DNA of 62,734 nt from Paracoccaceae bacterium (GTDB lineage: Bacteria > Pseudomonadota > Alphaproteobacteria > Rhodobacterales > Rhodobacteraceae), in NCBI GenBank assembly GCA_022822495.1, contig JAJEBQ010000044.1:1-62734 (forward strand). The letters run 5' to 3'. This document shows, one piece after another, positions 17,500 through 25,367 of this stretch. Within the stretch, counting starts at the first letter, position 1. Every line of letters starts with the position of its first letter. The position numbers were made by a program, and so were the translations under genes. The notes beneath the pieces are model-generated. The model was not told the origin of the DNA and did not search any database. It saw only the letters and a list, made by a program, of their open reading frames with translations.

Positions 17500-18120
17500 T
17501 TACCTTCCCTTTTTTCCTGCCGCCAGGGCCCTTCTCGCAGCATCAGTCAGATCTCCCTTTTTTGTTACATACCGGTAGATGGTGGGAACGCTAATACCGA
17601 GTTCATGTGCCAGTTCACCTGGTTTGGTTGTTTGGTCCTTCATGGCCTGGGCCAGTCCCAGTATCTGGGTGGGCGTAAGGGACCAGGGACGTCCTCCCAT
17701 CCGACCACGCGCCCTTGCTGCAGCTAGGCCAGCCCTGGTTCTCTCGGCAATCAGCGTACGCTCATATTCAGCGAGTGCGGCAAAGAATCCAAAGAACAAA
17801 CGCCCCTCCGCCGTGGTTGTATCGATGTTTGCCCCCATGCCCTCCAGAATCCGGAGATTGATGTCCCGCTGCATGAGATCATCGACAATGGCAATGAGAT
17901 TCTGGAGGCTTCTTCCCAGGCGATCGAGACGCCAGACAATCAGGGTATCCCCCTTTCTCAACACCTGGTTGCAAAGAGTCCAGCCCGGATGATCCTTGCG
18001 GCTGCCCGAGCCCGTATCTTCATAGATATAGTCCTTGTCCACTCCGGCCTTGATGAGGGCGTCCCGCTGTAGGTCGGTAGTTTGCTCGTGGGTCGATACG
18101 CGCATATAGCCTACTTTCAT
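17500..18120 (-). CDS. Serine recombinase (resolvase/invertase)
   Basis: A 206-residue small serine recombinase. The start MKVGYMRVSTHEQTTDLQRD contains the nucleophile Ser9; the active-site arginines are in WRLDRLGRSLQNL, followed by GANIDTTTAEGRLFFGFFAA, the long helix (EYERTLIAERTRAGLAAARA) and a C-terminal helix-turn-helix (ELAHELGISVPTIYRYV). It cuts both strands and exchanges them by rotation, usually resolving or inverting transposon DNA. It lies 45 bases downstream of the RNA ligase gene on the same strand. A decayed relative of this gene lies at 42807-43258. Confidence 0.9.
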   Translation of the reverse strand: MKVGYMRVSTHEQTTDLQRDALIKAGVDKDYIYEDTGSGSRKDHPGWTLCNQVLRKGDTLIVWRLDRLGRSLQNLIAIVDDLMQRDINLRILEGMGANIDTTTAEGRLFFGFFAALAEYERTLIAERTRAGLAAARARGRMGGRPWSLTPTQILGLAQAMKDQTTKPGELAHELGISVPTIYRYVTKKGDLTDAARRALAAGKKGR

Positions 18121-18165
18121 GTTGTGCTCTCCATAGGGGTTACTTTAAGCTCCGTGCCTTCATCT

Positions 18166-19221
18166 TTATTTCGTCATGGGAAAGAACCACGTCTTGATGC
18201 GAGGCGAGGCATAACGATGCACATCCTTCCATTCAAAGGCGGCACGTTCCATCTCATTGACAGTTTCTTTCTTGAGATCGCTCATAATGGCACCGAGAAC
18301 CTTGCCCATGTGATGCTTGTCGGCAATCCCATCAAACTGTTCCGCAAGGATCTTGTTCATCCGGTTTTCCGTCAGATGTTCATCCAGAAAACTGTCAATC
18401 CCCAACGGTTTTTTTGGTTTGATGCGTTTTCTTTTTTTGGTTTCGGCGTGTCTTTTACACTTGACCTTGAAGAGGTATCGACGCCAGCTGGACAGAATAT
18501 TGGCTGAATGTGGAAAAAAAACAAAACCCTCGCCGGTCCCCTTGATACCATAGTGCTCCTTGATGAAACGATCAACTCGGGATGCCTCCTCAACCTCGTC
18601 CACGAGAGTTGAGAACTGTTTTTGCAACTGCTCCTCGTCCTGGAGATCAAACGTAACAGGCGGTAGATTGTCGGCAATAACCACAGGATTCTGCTCCGCT
18701 GGTGCAAAAGTTTCCGTCACGAGTTTTTGCAAAGAATACGGTTTGTAAACAAGCGTATCATCAACAAGGGCCGCAAAGAGAAACAGGGTTTTGCCGGGAA
18801 TACGTTGCACAGCTTCTCCCTTGTTGATGCCGGGGCCACACCATTCACCATAGAGTATGACGGGTCGGGCGCCCGGCAACACCTTCAGGGAGGCTGCCCA
18901 GGAGCGGACATCATGGAGGTCCTCGTTGTCCGTGAGCATGGCCGTTCTTTTCTGCACTTGAAGGCTTCCATCGGGCATGACATGAAGGCCAACATTACTG
19001 CCGTGGAGTTTCGTTTTCGGCAGAAAGGTCATCTTTAAGTGCCCATGGTATCCAGCCCGCTGGACAATATCCGAAAACCGTTCGGTTTCCGGCCATTTCA
19101 CCAGGGAACCTATTTCGTAAGTCACACCGTCAGCCGGATTGGGTTGCATATGACCCGCTTCAGCTTCTTGTGCATGTTTTTCCCTGGTCCTTAAATCCAA
19201 TTGCCTCGCAATCATTTTCAT
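18166..19221 (-). CDS. RNA ligase family protein (nucleotidyltransferase motifs)
   Basis: A 351-residue protein with the covalent nucleotidyltransferase motifs of RNA ligases: motif I with the AMP-accepting lysine at about Lys71 (KTKLHGSNVGL), motif III (ILYGEWCGPGI, about 122-132), motif IV (GTGEGFVFFP) and motif V (LFKVKCKRH). The C-terminal third is lysine-rich and unlike the DNA ligase OB fold, so an RNA-end-sealing enzyme of the Rnl2-like group is more likely than a DNA ligase. Such genes are commonest in phages and act in RNA repair. Here it precedes a resolvase and follows a palindrome that may be its operator. Substrate unknown. Confidence 0.75.
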   Translation of the reverse strand: MKMIARQLDLRTREKHAQEAEAGHMQPNPADGVTYEIGSLVKWPETERFSDIVQRAGYHGHLKMTFLPKTKLHGSNVGLHVMPDGSLQVQKRTAMLTDNEDLHDVRSWAASLKVLPGARPVILYGEWCGPGINKGEAVQRIPGKTLFLFAALVDDTLVYKPYSLQKLVTETFAPAEQNPVVIADNLPPVTFDLQDEEQLQKQFSTLVDEVEEASRVDRFIKEHYGIKGTGEGFVFFPHSANILSSWRRYLFKVKCKRHAETKKRKRIKPKKPLGIDSFLDEHLTENRMNKILAEQFDGIADKHHMGKVLGAIMSDLKKETVNEMERAAFEWKDVHRYASPRIKTWFFPMTK

Positions 19222-19686
19222 TCTCCGTGCTTGTCATCAATTAAGGTTTTTTCCATTGTCCTTGCCCTCACATTTTTATCGTCACGAAAATGACGGCACT
19301 ATATCAAAAACAAACGACCGTTTGTTTGACTGACTGAGATGACACCCTTTGAAATCTGGAAAGTGGTGGGAATCCACCAGCATCTGCTCAAGCCATTCCT
19401 GATTCATGTTGTGCGTTTTCATGGTACCAATCCCAATTCCTCCTCCAGATCCTGAATGGCCCGGTTGTTTGAAGATAAGAAGACCAAATCAATACGGGGA
19501 AGATTGAAAAAAGCGGGATATTTCAAAAGCGATAGCCCTGGATTTGGATACAGAACCCTTGCCATCAAAATGATCTGTTTGCTCAAATGAATACGAGTAT
19601 CCGACCTGAAAATTTATAAACAATGAATTACCCTTGACCTGAAAATAACTCTATCGGGTTTCACCATTTGCCGTTATGACCAAATT
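19222..19686. other. Divergent spacer between the RNA ligase and dotD
   Basis: About 465 bases between two divergent units, so promoters for both are expected. It holds the palindrome at 19308-19327 and a 40-codon minus-strand frame ending about 19298 (MKTHNMNQEWLEQMLVDSHH) that I cannot support as a gene. Confidence 0.4.
19308..19327. promoter_or_regulatory. Perfect 9-bp inverted repeat, candidate operator
   Basis: AAACAAACG, two bases, CGTTTGTTT. It lies 87 bases upstream of the RNA ligase start. Perfect short palindromes of this type are typical binding sites of dimeric repressors such as TetR-family proteins; the cognate regulator is not evident in the window. Confidence 0.4.
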
Positions 19687-20190
19687 ATGGTCAAGCAATT
19701 TAAAACTTTACATCCTCAAAATTTTAAAGGACTCATACTATGGGGAATACTTTCTCCAATATTGGTGAGCTGTAATCATTCAATTGACAAGGCCATGGAA
19801 CCTTCACCCAACTCTTATTCTGATCCTGCCGATCTTATGATCCTCAACGCTGTAGCAAGCGTTTCTGAGAACATCAAAAAACTCAAAGCAAAAGATTCTG
19901 GCCTTGTAACTCCGAAACAATACCCGACAAATCCCGGCGAAAACAAACTCATTGATATTAAATGGAATGGCCCACTTGAACCACTGCTCCACCTCTTGGG
20001 GCAATCTTATGGGAGGGAGGTCATCATCATGGGCACCCCTCCCATGACACCAGTCCTGATCAATATAAGGCAAAGAGGATACACTCTCCAGGAAATCATT
20101 GCCGCCATAGCCGATCATGATGCCCTCCCCGAATGGGTAAAACTAACCCTTACACCAGTTGATATCAATCTCGTTTATGTTGCTAACTGA
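19687..20190 (+). CDS. dotD: DotD-like outer-membrane lipoprotein of the type IVB system
   Basis: A 167-residue lipoprotein with a lipobox (WGILSPILVSC) and a C-terminal secretin-like N0 domain (LLHLLGQSYGREVIIMGT, IRQRGYTLQEIIAAIADH). DotD (TraH in IncI plasmid R64) forms the outer-membrane core of Dot/Icm machines with DotC and DotH. Length is close to Legionella DotD (about 163). It is the first gene of a dotD-dotC-dotB-icmT run, the same order as traH-I-J-K in R64, and overlaps dotC by about 14 bases. Identification rests on layout and order as well as motifs. Confidence 0.8.
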   Translation: MVKQFKTLHPQNFKGLILWGILSPILVSCNHSIDKAMEPSPNSYSDPADLMILNAVASVSENIKKLKAKDSGLVTPKQYPTNPGENKLIDIKWNGPLEPLLHLLGQSYGREVIIMGTPPMTPVLINIRQRGYTLQEIIAAIADHDALPEWVKLTLTPVDINLVYVAN

Positions 20191-21118
20191 CTGGCAGACC
20201 AATCTGGGCTCAATCCTCAAATACTTGCTTTTAAACCTGTTGGTTTCCGGTTGCACCGCCACACACTCAAAACAGGATACCCCAGTTAATGATATACCCT
20301 CTATCGGGCAATTGGATCAGTTGGCACCAGTGGAGCAGAAGCCCAGAAGTCATGACTATTACCTGTCTCAATTATATCGGAGCCAGTATCAATCGTCGAT
20401 TGAAAAACTAAGATACACAGCTTTAAGGGAAGCCGCCTTGGGCTTTGGTAGTCAACTTGGTTATCAGGAACGGGTCAAGACCTTGACCCGTAAACTGGAA
20501 AATCATAGCAACAGCCTATCCGTTATTTTTGATTTTGGTCGTGTAGCAACCATGTTAGAGCCACGCAATGGCTATCTCCTACCACCTGTTGTAAACAGAG
20601 CCTTGAATGCAGTACAAACGGACTCAGCAGGCACAACCTTGGCGTCATCAGATGAATATCTAACCATCACTCAACCAGGAAAGTTATCTACAACGTTGCC
20701 AAGTTGGAGAGAGTACTTGCTTATCCCCATCTCGCCAATCAATAATCCTCCCAGGAGTTTAATCCCTCAGGGTCCTGAAGAGAGTAAAATCTTCAACTTG
20801 TATTTTGAAAAAGGCTGGTGGCATGGCTCTTCTCTTGCCAACGATGAGTTCCAGTTAAGGATTAGAAAATTACAGCAAACCTATCTTGGTATGTTGAACT
20901 ACCTGGAACTTGTTAAACTTGGCACGATCAATCAGATTGTTGTTCTTAACGCTGATATGGGCAACCTGAAAGATGGAAACTCATTGAGAATAAACAACAC
21001 GATCGTACAAATCGTGTCTCAATCCTCCTTTGAAGCCAACCCGTCCAAATGGCAATTACCAGAAAATACTCAACTCAATGACAACATTGCCATCCAGACA
21101 AATTCTCTCTTGGACTAA
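20177..21118 (+). CDS. dotC: DotC-like outer-membrane lipoprotein of the type IVB system
   Basis: A lipoprotein of about 313 residues from ATG 20177 (MLLTDWQTNL), which puts the lipobox (LLLNLLVSGC) at a normal distance; another start at 20159 is possible. Recognisable DotC/TraI features are LREAALGFGSQLGYQERVK, VIFDFGRVATML with PPVVNRA, and the C-terminal GWWHGSSLANDEFQLRIRKL followed by YLGMLNYLEL. DotC helps place DotH in the outer membrane. Length agrees with Legionella DotC (about 303). It is followed 140 bases later by dotB. Confidence 0.85.
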   Translation: MLLTDWQTNLGSILKYLLLNLLVSGCTATHSKQDTPVNDIPSIGQLDQLAPVEQKPRSHDYYLSQLYRSQYQSSIEKLRYTALREAALGFGSQLGYQERVKTLTRKLENHSNSLSVIFDFGRVATMLEPRNGYLLPPVVNRALNAVQTDSAGTTLASSDEYLTITQPGKLSTTLPSWREYLLIPISPINNPPRSLIPQGPEESKIFNLYFEKGWWHGSSLANDEFQLRIRKLQQTYLGMLNYLELVKLGTINQIVVLNADMGNLKDGNSLRINNTIVQIVSQSSFEANPSKWQLPENTQLNDNIAIQTNSLLD

Positions 21119-21258
21119 CTCTAAGCTAATGACTGCCATAAGCAAAAGACGATTAAGGATACAAACCATATCAAGAATAAAGACCTCCCCCACTCATTGT
21201 GATTGCTATCCCTTATTGTTGGAAAAACCCATAACTCCTTGGTTACACTATCACCACT

Positions 21259-22464
21259 ATGCTTAAATCAACAACAGGAGAGAGGATCATAACTCTCAAG
21301 GGAAACATCATACCTCCTTTCAGGGTCAATCATCAAAAGAGAACGGTCGCACCTGCAGAAAACCTCACAGGCAAGTTTACTAAGCCCCAATTGAGAGCCT
21401 TTCTGTTATCATGTGTTGTGACGGGTGCCTCCGATATTACCTTTCAGACCGATCAGGAACCAAGAATACTGCTCAATGGTGGCCTCTATCTGGTGAAAAC
21501 CAGATGTTGGACACCAACCGATACCCAGACCATTCTGGAAGAATTGTACCGAAGCGCCAATGCCCAAGCTGAAATCAGCGGTCAGAAGGTCCTGGATTTC
21601 TCCTACGAAATCAAGCCCGATTCTGGTCCCAAACTAAGATTTCGGGTCAACGCCATTGGCGTTAGAGGATGGGATGCAACAGGGGTCGAAATATCCATCC
21701 GTATCCTGCCTGATTTTACGCCTGACCCTGAGTGTGTTGGCTTAACTGAGGAAGAAGTTGATCTCCTGACACCTTCTGATGGTCTTGTCGTTGTAGCCGG
21801 TTCTACCGGGAGTGGCAAATCTTCTACTCTGGCTGCCATGGTTCGACACCATCTTGAGGCAACCCTCCACCCCAGGAAAATAGTTTCAATCGATTCCCCC
21901 GTAGAATTTACTTACCGGGATATACCCGTAATCGTATCGGGGTCACCAACCATTATTGGTCAATCTGAAGTTGGCTATCACATACCATCCTTTGCCGATG
22001 GCGTCCGGTCGGCTCTCCGCAGAAACCCGGATATCATAATAATCGGCGAAGCAAGAGATAAAACAACTGTGTCAGCAACTGTTGAAGCCAGTCTAACAGG
22101 TCATCTGGTGTACACAACAACACATGCTTACTCAGTCGCCAACACTATCCAACGATTTATCTCAGTATTTGATGGTAATCGTGAGACTCATAAAGCCCTT
22201 GATATCCTAACCTCCCTTCGAGTGATTATGGTTCAAAAACTCATCCCTGGTTATCAGAACAAGCAACAAGTACAGGTTTTACGGGAATATCTGGAATTCA
22301 CCCCTATGGTAAGGGAACGATTGCTGGCAATGGAACCCCATGACTGGCCAAATCTGATCAATTGCCTTATTGCTGACCCGACCACGATTGGTATTGAGCC
22401 CTTTCCAAGGTCGAGGTCATTTCAGACAGTCAATGACTCACACCATCATAAGGCAGGTTCTTGA
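21259..22464 (+). CDS. dotB: DotB-like secretion ATPase of the type IVB system
   Basis: A 401-residue PilT/VirB11-type hexameric ATPase (TraJ in R64) that sits on the cytoplasmic side of the Dot/Icm channel and powers substrate or pilus movement. Walker A is VVAGSTGSGKSSTLA (about 178-192), the Asp box region is KIVSIDSPVEF, Walker B is NPDIIIIGEARDK and the His box is TGHLVYTTTHAYS. Length is near Legionella DotB (about 377). It is followed by icmT after 52 bases on the same strand. Nothing essential appears to be missing. Confidence 0.92.
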   Translation: MLKSTTGERIITLKGNIIPPFRVNHQKRTVAPAENLTGKFTKPQLRAFLLSCVVTGASDITFQTDQEPRILLNGGLYLVKTRCWTPTDTQTILEELYRSANAQAEISGQKVLDFSYEIKPDSGPKLRFRVNAIGVRGWDATGVEISIRILPDFTPDPECVGLTEEEVDLLTPSDGLVVVAGSTGSGKSSTLAAMVRHHLEATLHPRKIVSIDSPVEFTYRDIPVIVSGSPTIIGQSEVGYHIPSFADGVRSALRRNPDIIIIGEARDKTTVSATVEASLTGHLVYTTTHAYSVANTIQRFISVFDGNRETHKALDILTSLRVIMVQKLIPGYQNKQQVQVLREYLEFTPMVRERLLAMEPHDWPNLINCLIADPTTIGIEPFPRSRSFQTVNDSHHHKAGS

Positions 22465-22516
22465 GTGTTAAACCACTATTTTGAAGATCAAATGAAAATC
22501 CAGGAATTTCTACTTT

Positions 22517-22804
22517 ATGGCAGGTAAATACAATTACTGGCGCGAAACCCAAAGACCGACCCGTTTCTTTTTTCTTGACCCCCGCATAGTCATTTTTCTG
22601 GCATTGGCAATTCTCCACCTGAAGGTCTGGACCATAACCCTTTTTATTACTGTTGCCATATTCAACATATGGCTGGAAAGTAGAGGGCTAAAGGTCAGGC
22701 ACTTGCATCGCTATATCAAGACCTACCTCATAGGTGATTACATACCGGCACGAGGCATTGGAAACCAACGTCATCCTGTTTCTTATGGTTTTGAAATTGA
22801 TTAG
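22517..22804 (+). CDS. icmT: IcmT-like small membrane protein of the type IVB system
   Basis: A 95-residue protein with YWRETQRPTRFFFLDPRIVI, one or two hydrophobic stretches (VIFLALAILHLKVWTITLFI) and a conserved basic end (HRYIKTYLIGDYIPARGIG, then HPVSYGFEID). This matches IcmT (TraK in R64), a small inner-membrane component next to DotB. Legionella IcmT is about 86 residues. A second, diverged copy of the last 40 codons lies at 27443-27571, on the far side of the phytase-phoX genes. Confidence 0.85.
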   Translation: MAGKYNYWRETQRPTRFFFLDPRIVIFLALAILHLKVWTITLFITVAIFNIWLESRGLKVRHLHRYIKTYLIGDYIPARGIGNQRHPVSYGFEID

Positions 22805-23097
22805 GTGTGTTGTCTTTTACTGTACCAAAACTTTAGCTCTTTCTCGTAATTTGCTTGCTTGTTTGATACGTAACATTACAGAAAAACACCAAAATAAACT
22901 GATTGTCTCGTATGTTTTTACAATAAGAGATTTGCATTACTCACTACCGCAAGAATTGCTGATGGCGCATCCTGTCAAGAGATAGGTTTGGCTCGAACCG
23001 GTAGATTATGATTACCTGCAGAAAAAATGCCTGAAACTCATTGTCCGGGCCCGAAAGCCCGGACATAAATCTTATAATGTTCAAGATGGTAAGTTCC
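22805..23097. other. Spacer between icmT and the phytase-like gene
   Basis: About 290 bases between convergent genes, without a credible coding frame. It contains the hairpin at 23042-23065. This is one edge of the inserted phosphate segment. Confidence 0.4.
23042..23065. terminator. GC-rich hairpin, probable bidirectional terminator
   Basis: TGTCCGGGC, CCGAAA, GCCCGGACA: a perfect 9-bp stem with a 6-base loop between two convergent transcription units, 32 bases past the phytase-like stop codon. There is no strong T-run on either side. Confidence 0.6.
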
Positions 23098-25269
23098 TTA
23101 CTTGTCTATTGCGAAAAACAGTGTTTCCCCTGAATGGTCATCAACCCCGTCATTATCGGTTGATACCCAAATTCTGCCATCTTTCTGGATTGCCAATCCC
23201 TCAATCTTGTCAAGTACAAACCCTCCAGTTGCCAAGAGATCTGGAATCAGGTCTCTGACTTCCTCTTTCGAAACGATAGGGAGGGGTCCTCCTAACGGTG
23301 CTGCCACCATTTCCGAGGCTGGAATCCGATAGATTTTTTTGGTCACTGCAACGCTACCAATCTGGTTGTCTCTTTCAATAACATAGAAATAGTTGCCATA
23401 CCGAGTAATTTCGCTCAAACCAACCCAACCTGTTTCAGGTTTTGCTTTTGGATAATGTACCGCTCCCCATTCACCTGTTTTGATATCATATGCTACGATC
23501 TTCACATGATCTTCAGGATCATCCTTCCATTCACGTTGTACGATCATCCAGAGTGTATTCCCTGACATGGTTATTCCTTCAAAACCAAATCGCCTTTCGA
23601 CAGCCATCAATTCAGGAGGCAATCCTATCTCTTGTACAATCTCACCTGATGCTTCGACTCTAAGAATTGCATGGGGTATCAATCTGTCGGTTCGCCCTTC
23701 TGAGGCAAGCCAAAAGCCCCCATTACCATCCATGGTTATTCCTTCCAGATCAAGTTTTTGAGCTGGATAACCATCTCGCATAACCCTGACATAATCAATG
23801 ATTTGTGCTGGAGATGTCTTGGTATTGATCTTGAATATAGTTGGCTGCAAGGCGTAAAAACTATCATTCACTGCCCATATGGTATCGTCTTCATCGACGG
23901 TCATTCCGGAAATGGCTCCCCAACCAACGGGCGCACCATTCGGTTGGTTAATCCCTGCTGAGGTAAGATGTGGATAGGATGCCGGTGCCTTTTGATATTC
24001 AAAAAACATGACATGTGCACGAACACCACCATCTTCAATCAAATCAACCTCGTTGGCTGAAATCAAAAGGTTTCGCTCTGGTATGGCTACATAACCTTCA
24101 GGACCGATGCCAGAAGGTAACAATTGAACGAGTGCTGGATTGGTCGGATGAGTTGCATCATAAACCCCAACCACAGACCCACGCTCCGAACCGACAAAAA
24201 TTATTGGCTTATCGCCGAATTTGGCAACTTCGATTGATTCCGGTTCAACTCCCTTGTTACCAGAACGTTTTTCGGGGTAATGACCAATTGAAGCGACGGC
24301 ATATTCGAATGAGAGTCCGCTTTCAAATACAACCTTTCCATCTTTTCCAAATATTGTAAAGCCTCGGGAACCACCATCCATGTCACCTTCATTGGCGGTC
24401 ACGAAGTGGTTTTCGTCAAGCCATTTTACAGCATCGGGTTCTCGTACCACATCTTCCAGATTATCATCAAATGTCAAGGCTCTTTCTTCTTTGGTATCGA
24501 CATTCGAAAGGGAAACAGAACCTGCAGAAAAGTGGTTCACGATTGAACCCATCCTATCCACAACAACCAGATGATTATTCTCCTGAAGAGTAACAACCGT
24601 TTCACCCAGTTTGTTGATATCAACAAATTCAGGTTCTGGATCTTCGGGAGAAACTTCTGCCAGCCCGGTTAATGATATTTTCTTGAGCGAACCACAATCA
24701 AGGACGCTGTCATCAATATCAATCATGGCAAGATAACCCGCAGGCATCTGGCCTGTTCGTCCATCACCAGCATCTTCATCACGTTCGTTTTCAATGGCAA
24801 TAGATACAAAATCGCCCTGTTTTGAGACCGCAACACTATCAGGTTGCCCTCCCAAATCACATCGGGATACCTCTACTTTCGTATCAATATCCATAACGGA
24901 CAGGTAGCCTGATGGATCGGTATAACTTGCCGAGGTATTGATGCCGACAAATGCTTTTCTACCAATAATACCAACTGATGTTGGTTCACCATCCAGGGCA
25001 ATATTACCAAGCGGGGCTGGATTGTAGGGATCGGTTATATCTATAATGCCGATAGCACCGAGTGGACTATCGGTATAAACCAAAGTCATGCCATCAGAAG
25101 TAACGGCAATGATTTCTGGTGAGGTCTCTCTGGTGGTATCTTCACCTGAAGCCATGTTGCGTGGTGTTTCAAAACTTGCAATACGGTTGAAATTCATTTC
25201 GGCTACTGTTGAACCAACCGTCAGAAAGGCAACAATAGTAATGATTAACATACGAATGATCATTATCAA
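23098..25269 (-). CDS. Exported beta-propeller protein with esterase-like phytase domain
   Basis: A 723-residue secreted protein (signal peptide MIIRMLIITIVAFLTVGSTV then AE). The N-terminal two thirds form a propeller of the choice-of-anchor/alkaline-phosphatase-like type (GAIGIIDITDPYNPAPLG, GYLSVMDIDTKVEV, EPDAVKWLDENHFVTANEGD). The C-terminal part resembles the esterase-like phytase domain (GISGMTVDEDD-type blocks, KLDLEGITMDGNGGFWLASE, RRFGFEGITMSGNTLW, LDKIEGLAIQKDGRIWVSTD). I infer release of phosphate from organic phosphoesters in the periplasm or outside the cell. It lies 98 bases downstream of phoX on the same strand. Confidence 0.8.
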   Translation of the reverse strand: MIMIIRMLIITIVAFLTVGSTVAEMNFNRIASFETPRNMASGEDTTRETSPEIIAVTSDGMTLVYTDSPLGAIGIIDITDPYNPAPLGNIALDGEPTSVGIIGRKAFVGINTSASYTDPSGYLSVMDIDTKVEVSRCDLGGQPDSVAVSKQGDFVSIAIENERDEDAGDGRTGQMPAGYLAMIDIDDSVLDCGSLKKISLTGLAEVSPEDPEPEFVDINKLGETVVTLQENNHLVVVDRMGSIVNHFSAGSVSLSNVDTKEERALTFDDNLEDVVREPDAVKWLDENHFVTANEGDMDGGSRGFTIFGKDGKVVFESGLSFEYAVASIGHYPEKRSGNKGVEPESIEVAKFGDKPIIFVGSERGSVVGVYDATHPTNPALVQLLPSGIGPEGYVAIPERNLLISANEVDLIEDGGVRAHVMFFEYQKAPASYPHLTSAGINQPNGAPVGWGAISGMTVDEDDTIWAVNDSFYALQPTIFKINTKTSPAQIIDYVRVMRDGYPAQKLDLEGITMDGNGGFWLASEGRTDRLIPHAILRVEASGEIVQEIGLPPELMAVERRFGFEGITMSGNTLWMIVQREWKDDPEDHVKIVAYDIKTGEWGAVHYPKAKPETGWVGLSEITRYGNYFYVIERDNQIGSVAVTKKIYRIPASEMVAAPLGGPLPIVSKEEVRDLIPDLLATGGFVLDKIEGLAIQKDGRIWVSTDNDGVDDHSGETLFFAIDK

Positions 25270-25367
25270 TTCTCCATAATTAAAATAAAAATTGACACCA
25301 GATACGCAGAATTATCTCGATCTGCTGTCAACGCTGATTTTCCAGTTCATTGGGCAGGTAGGTAAGT

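Noticed and set aside
22734..22985. An 83-codon plus frame overlapping the end of icmT
   Set aside because: It is out of frame with icmT, starts inside it and is Leu/Cys-rich without any motif; a shadow running into the spacer.
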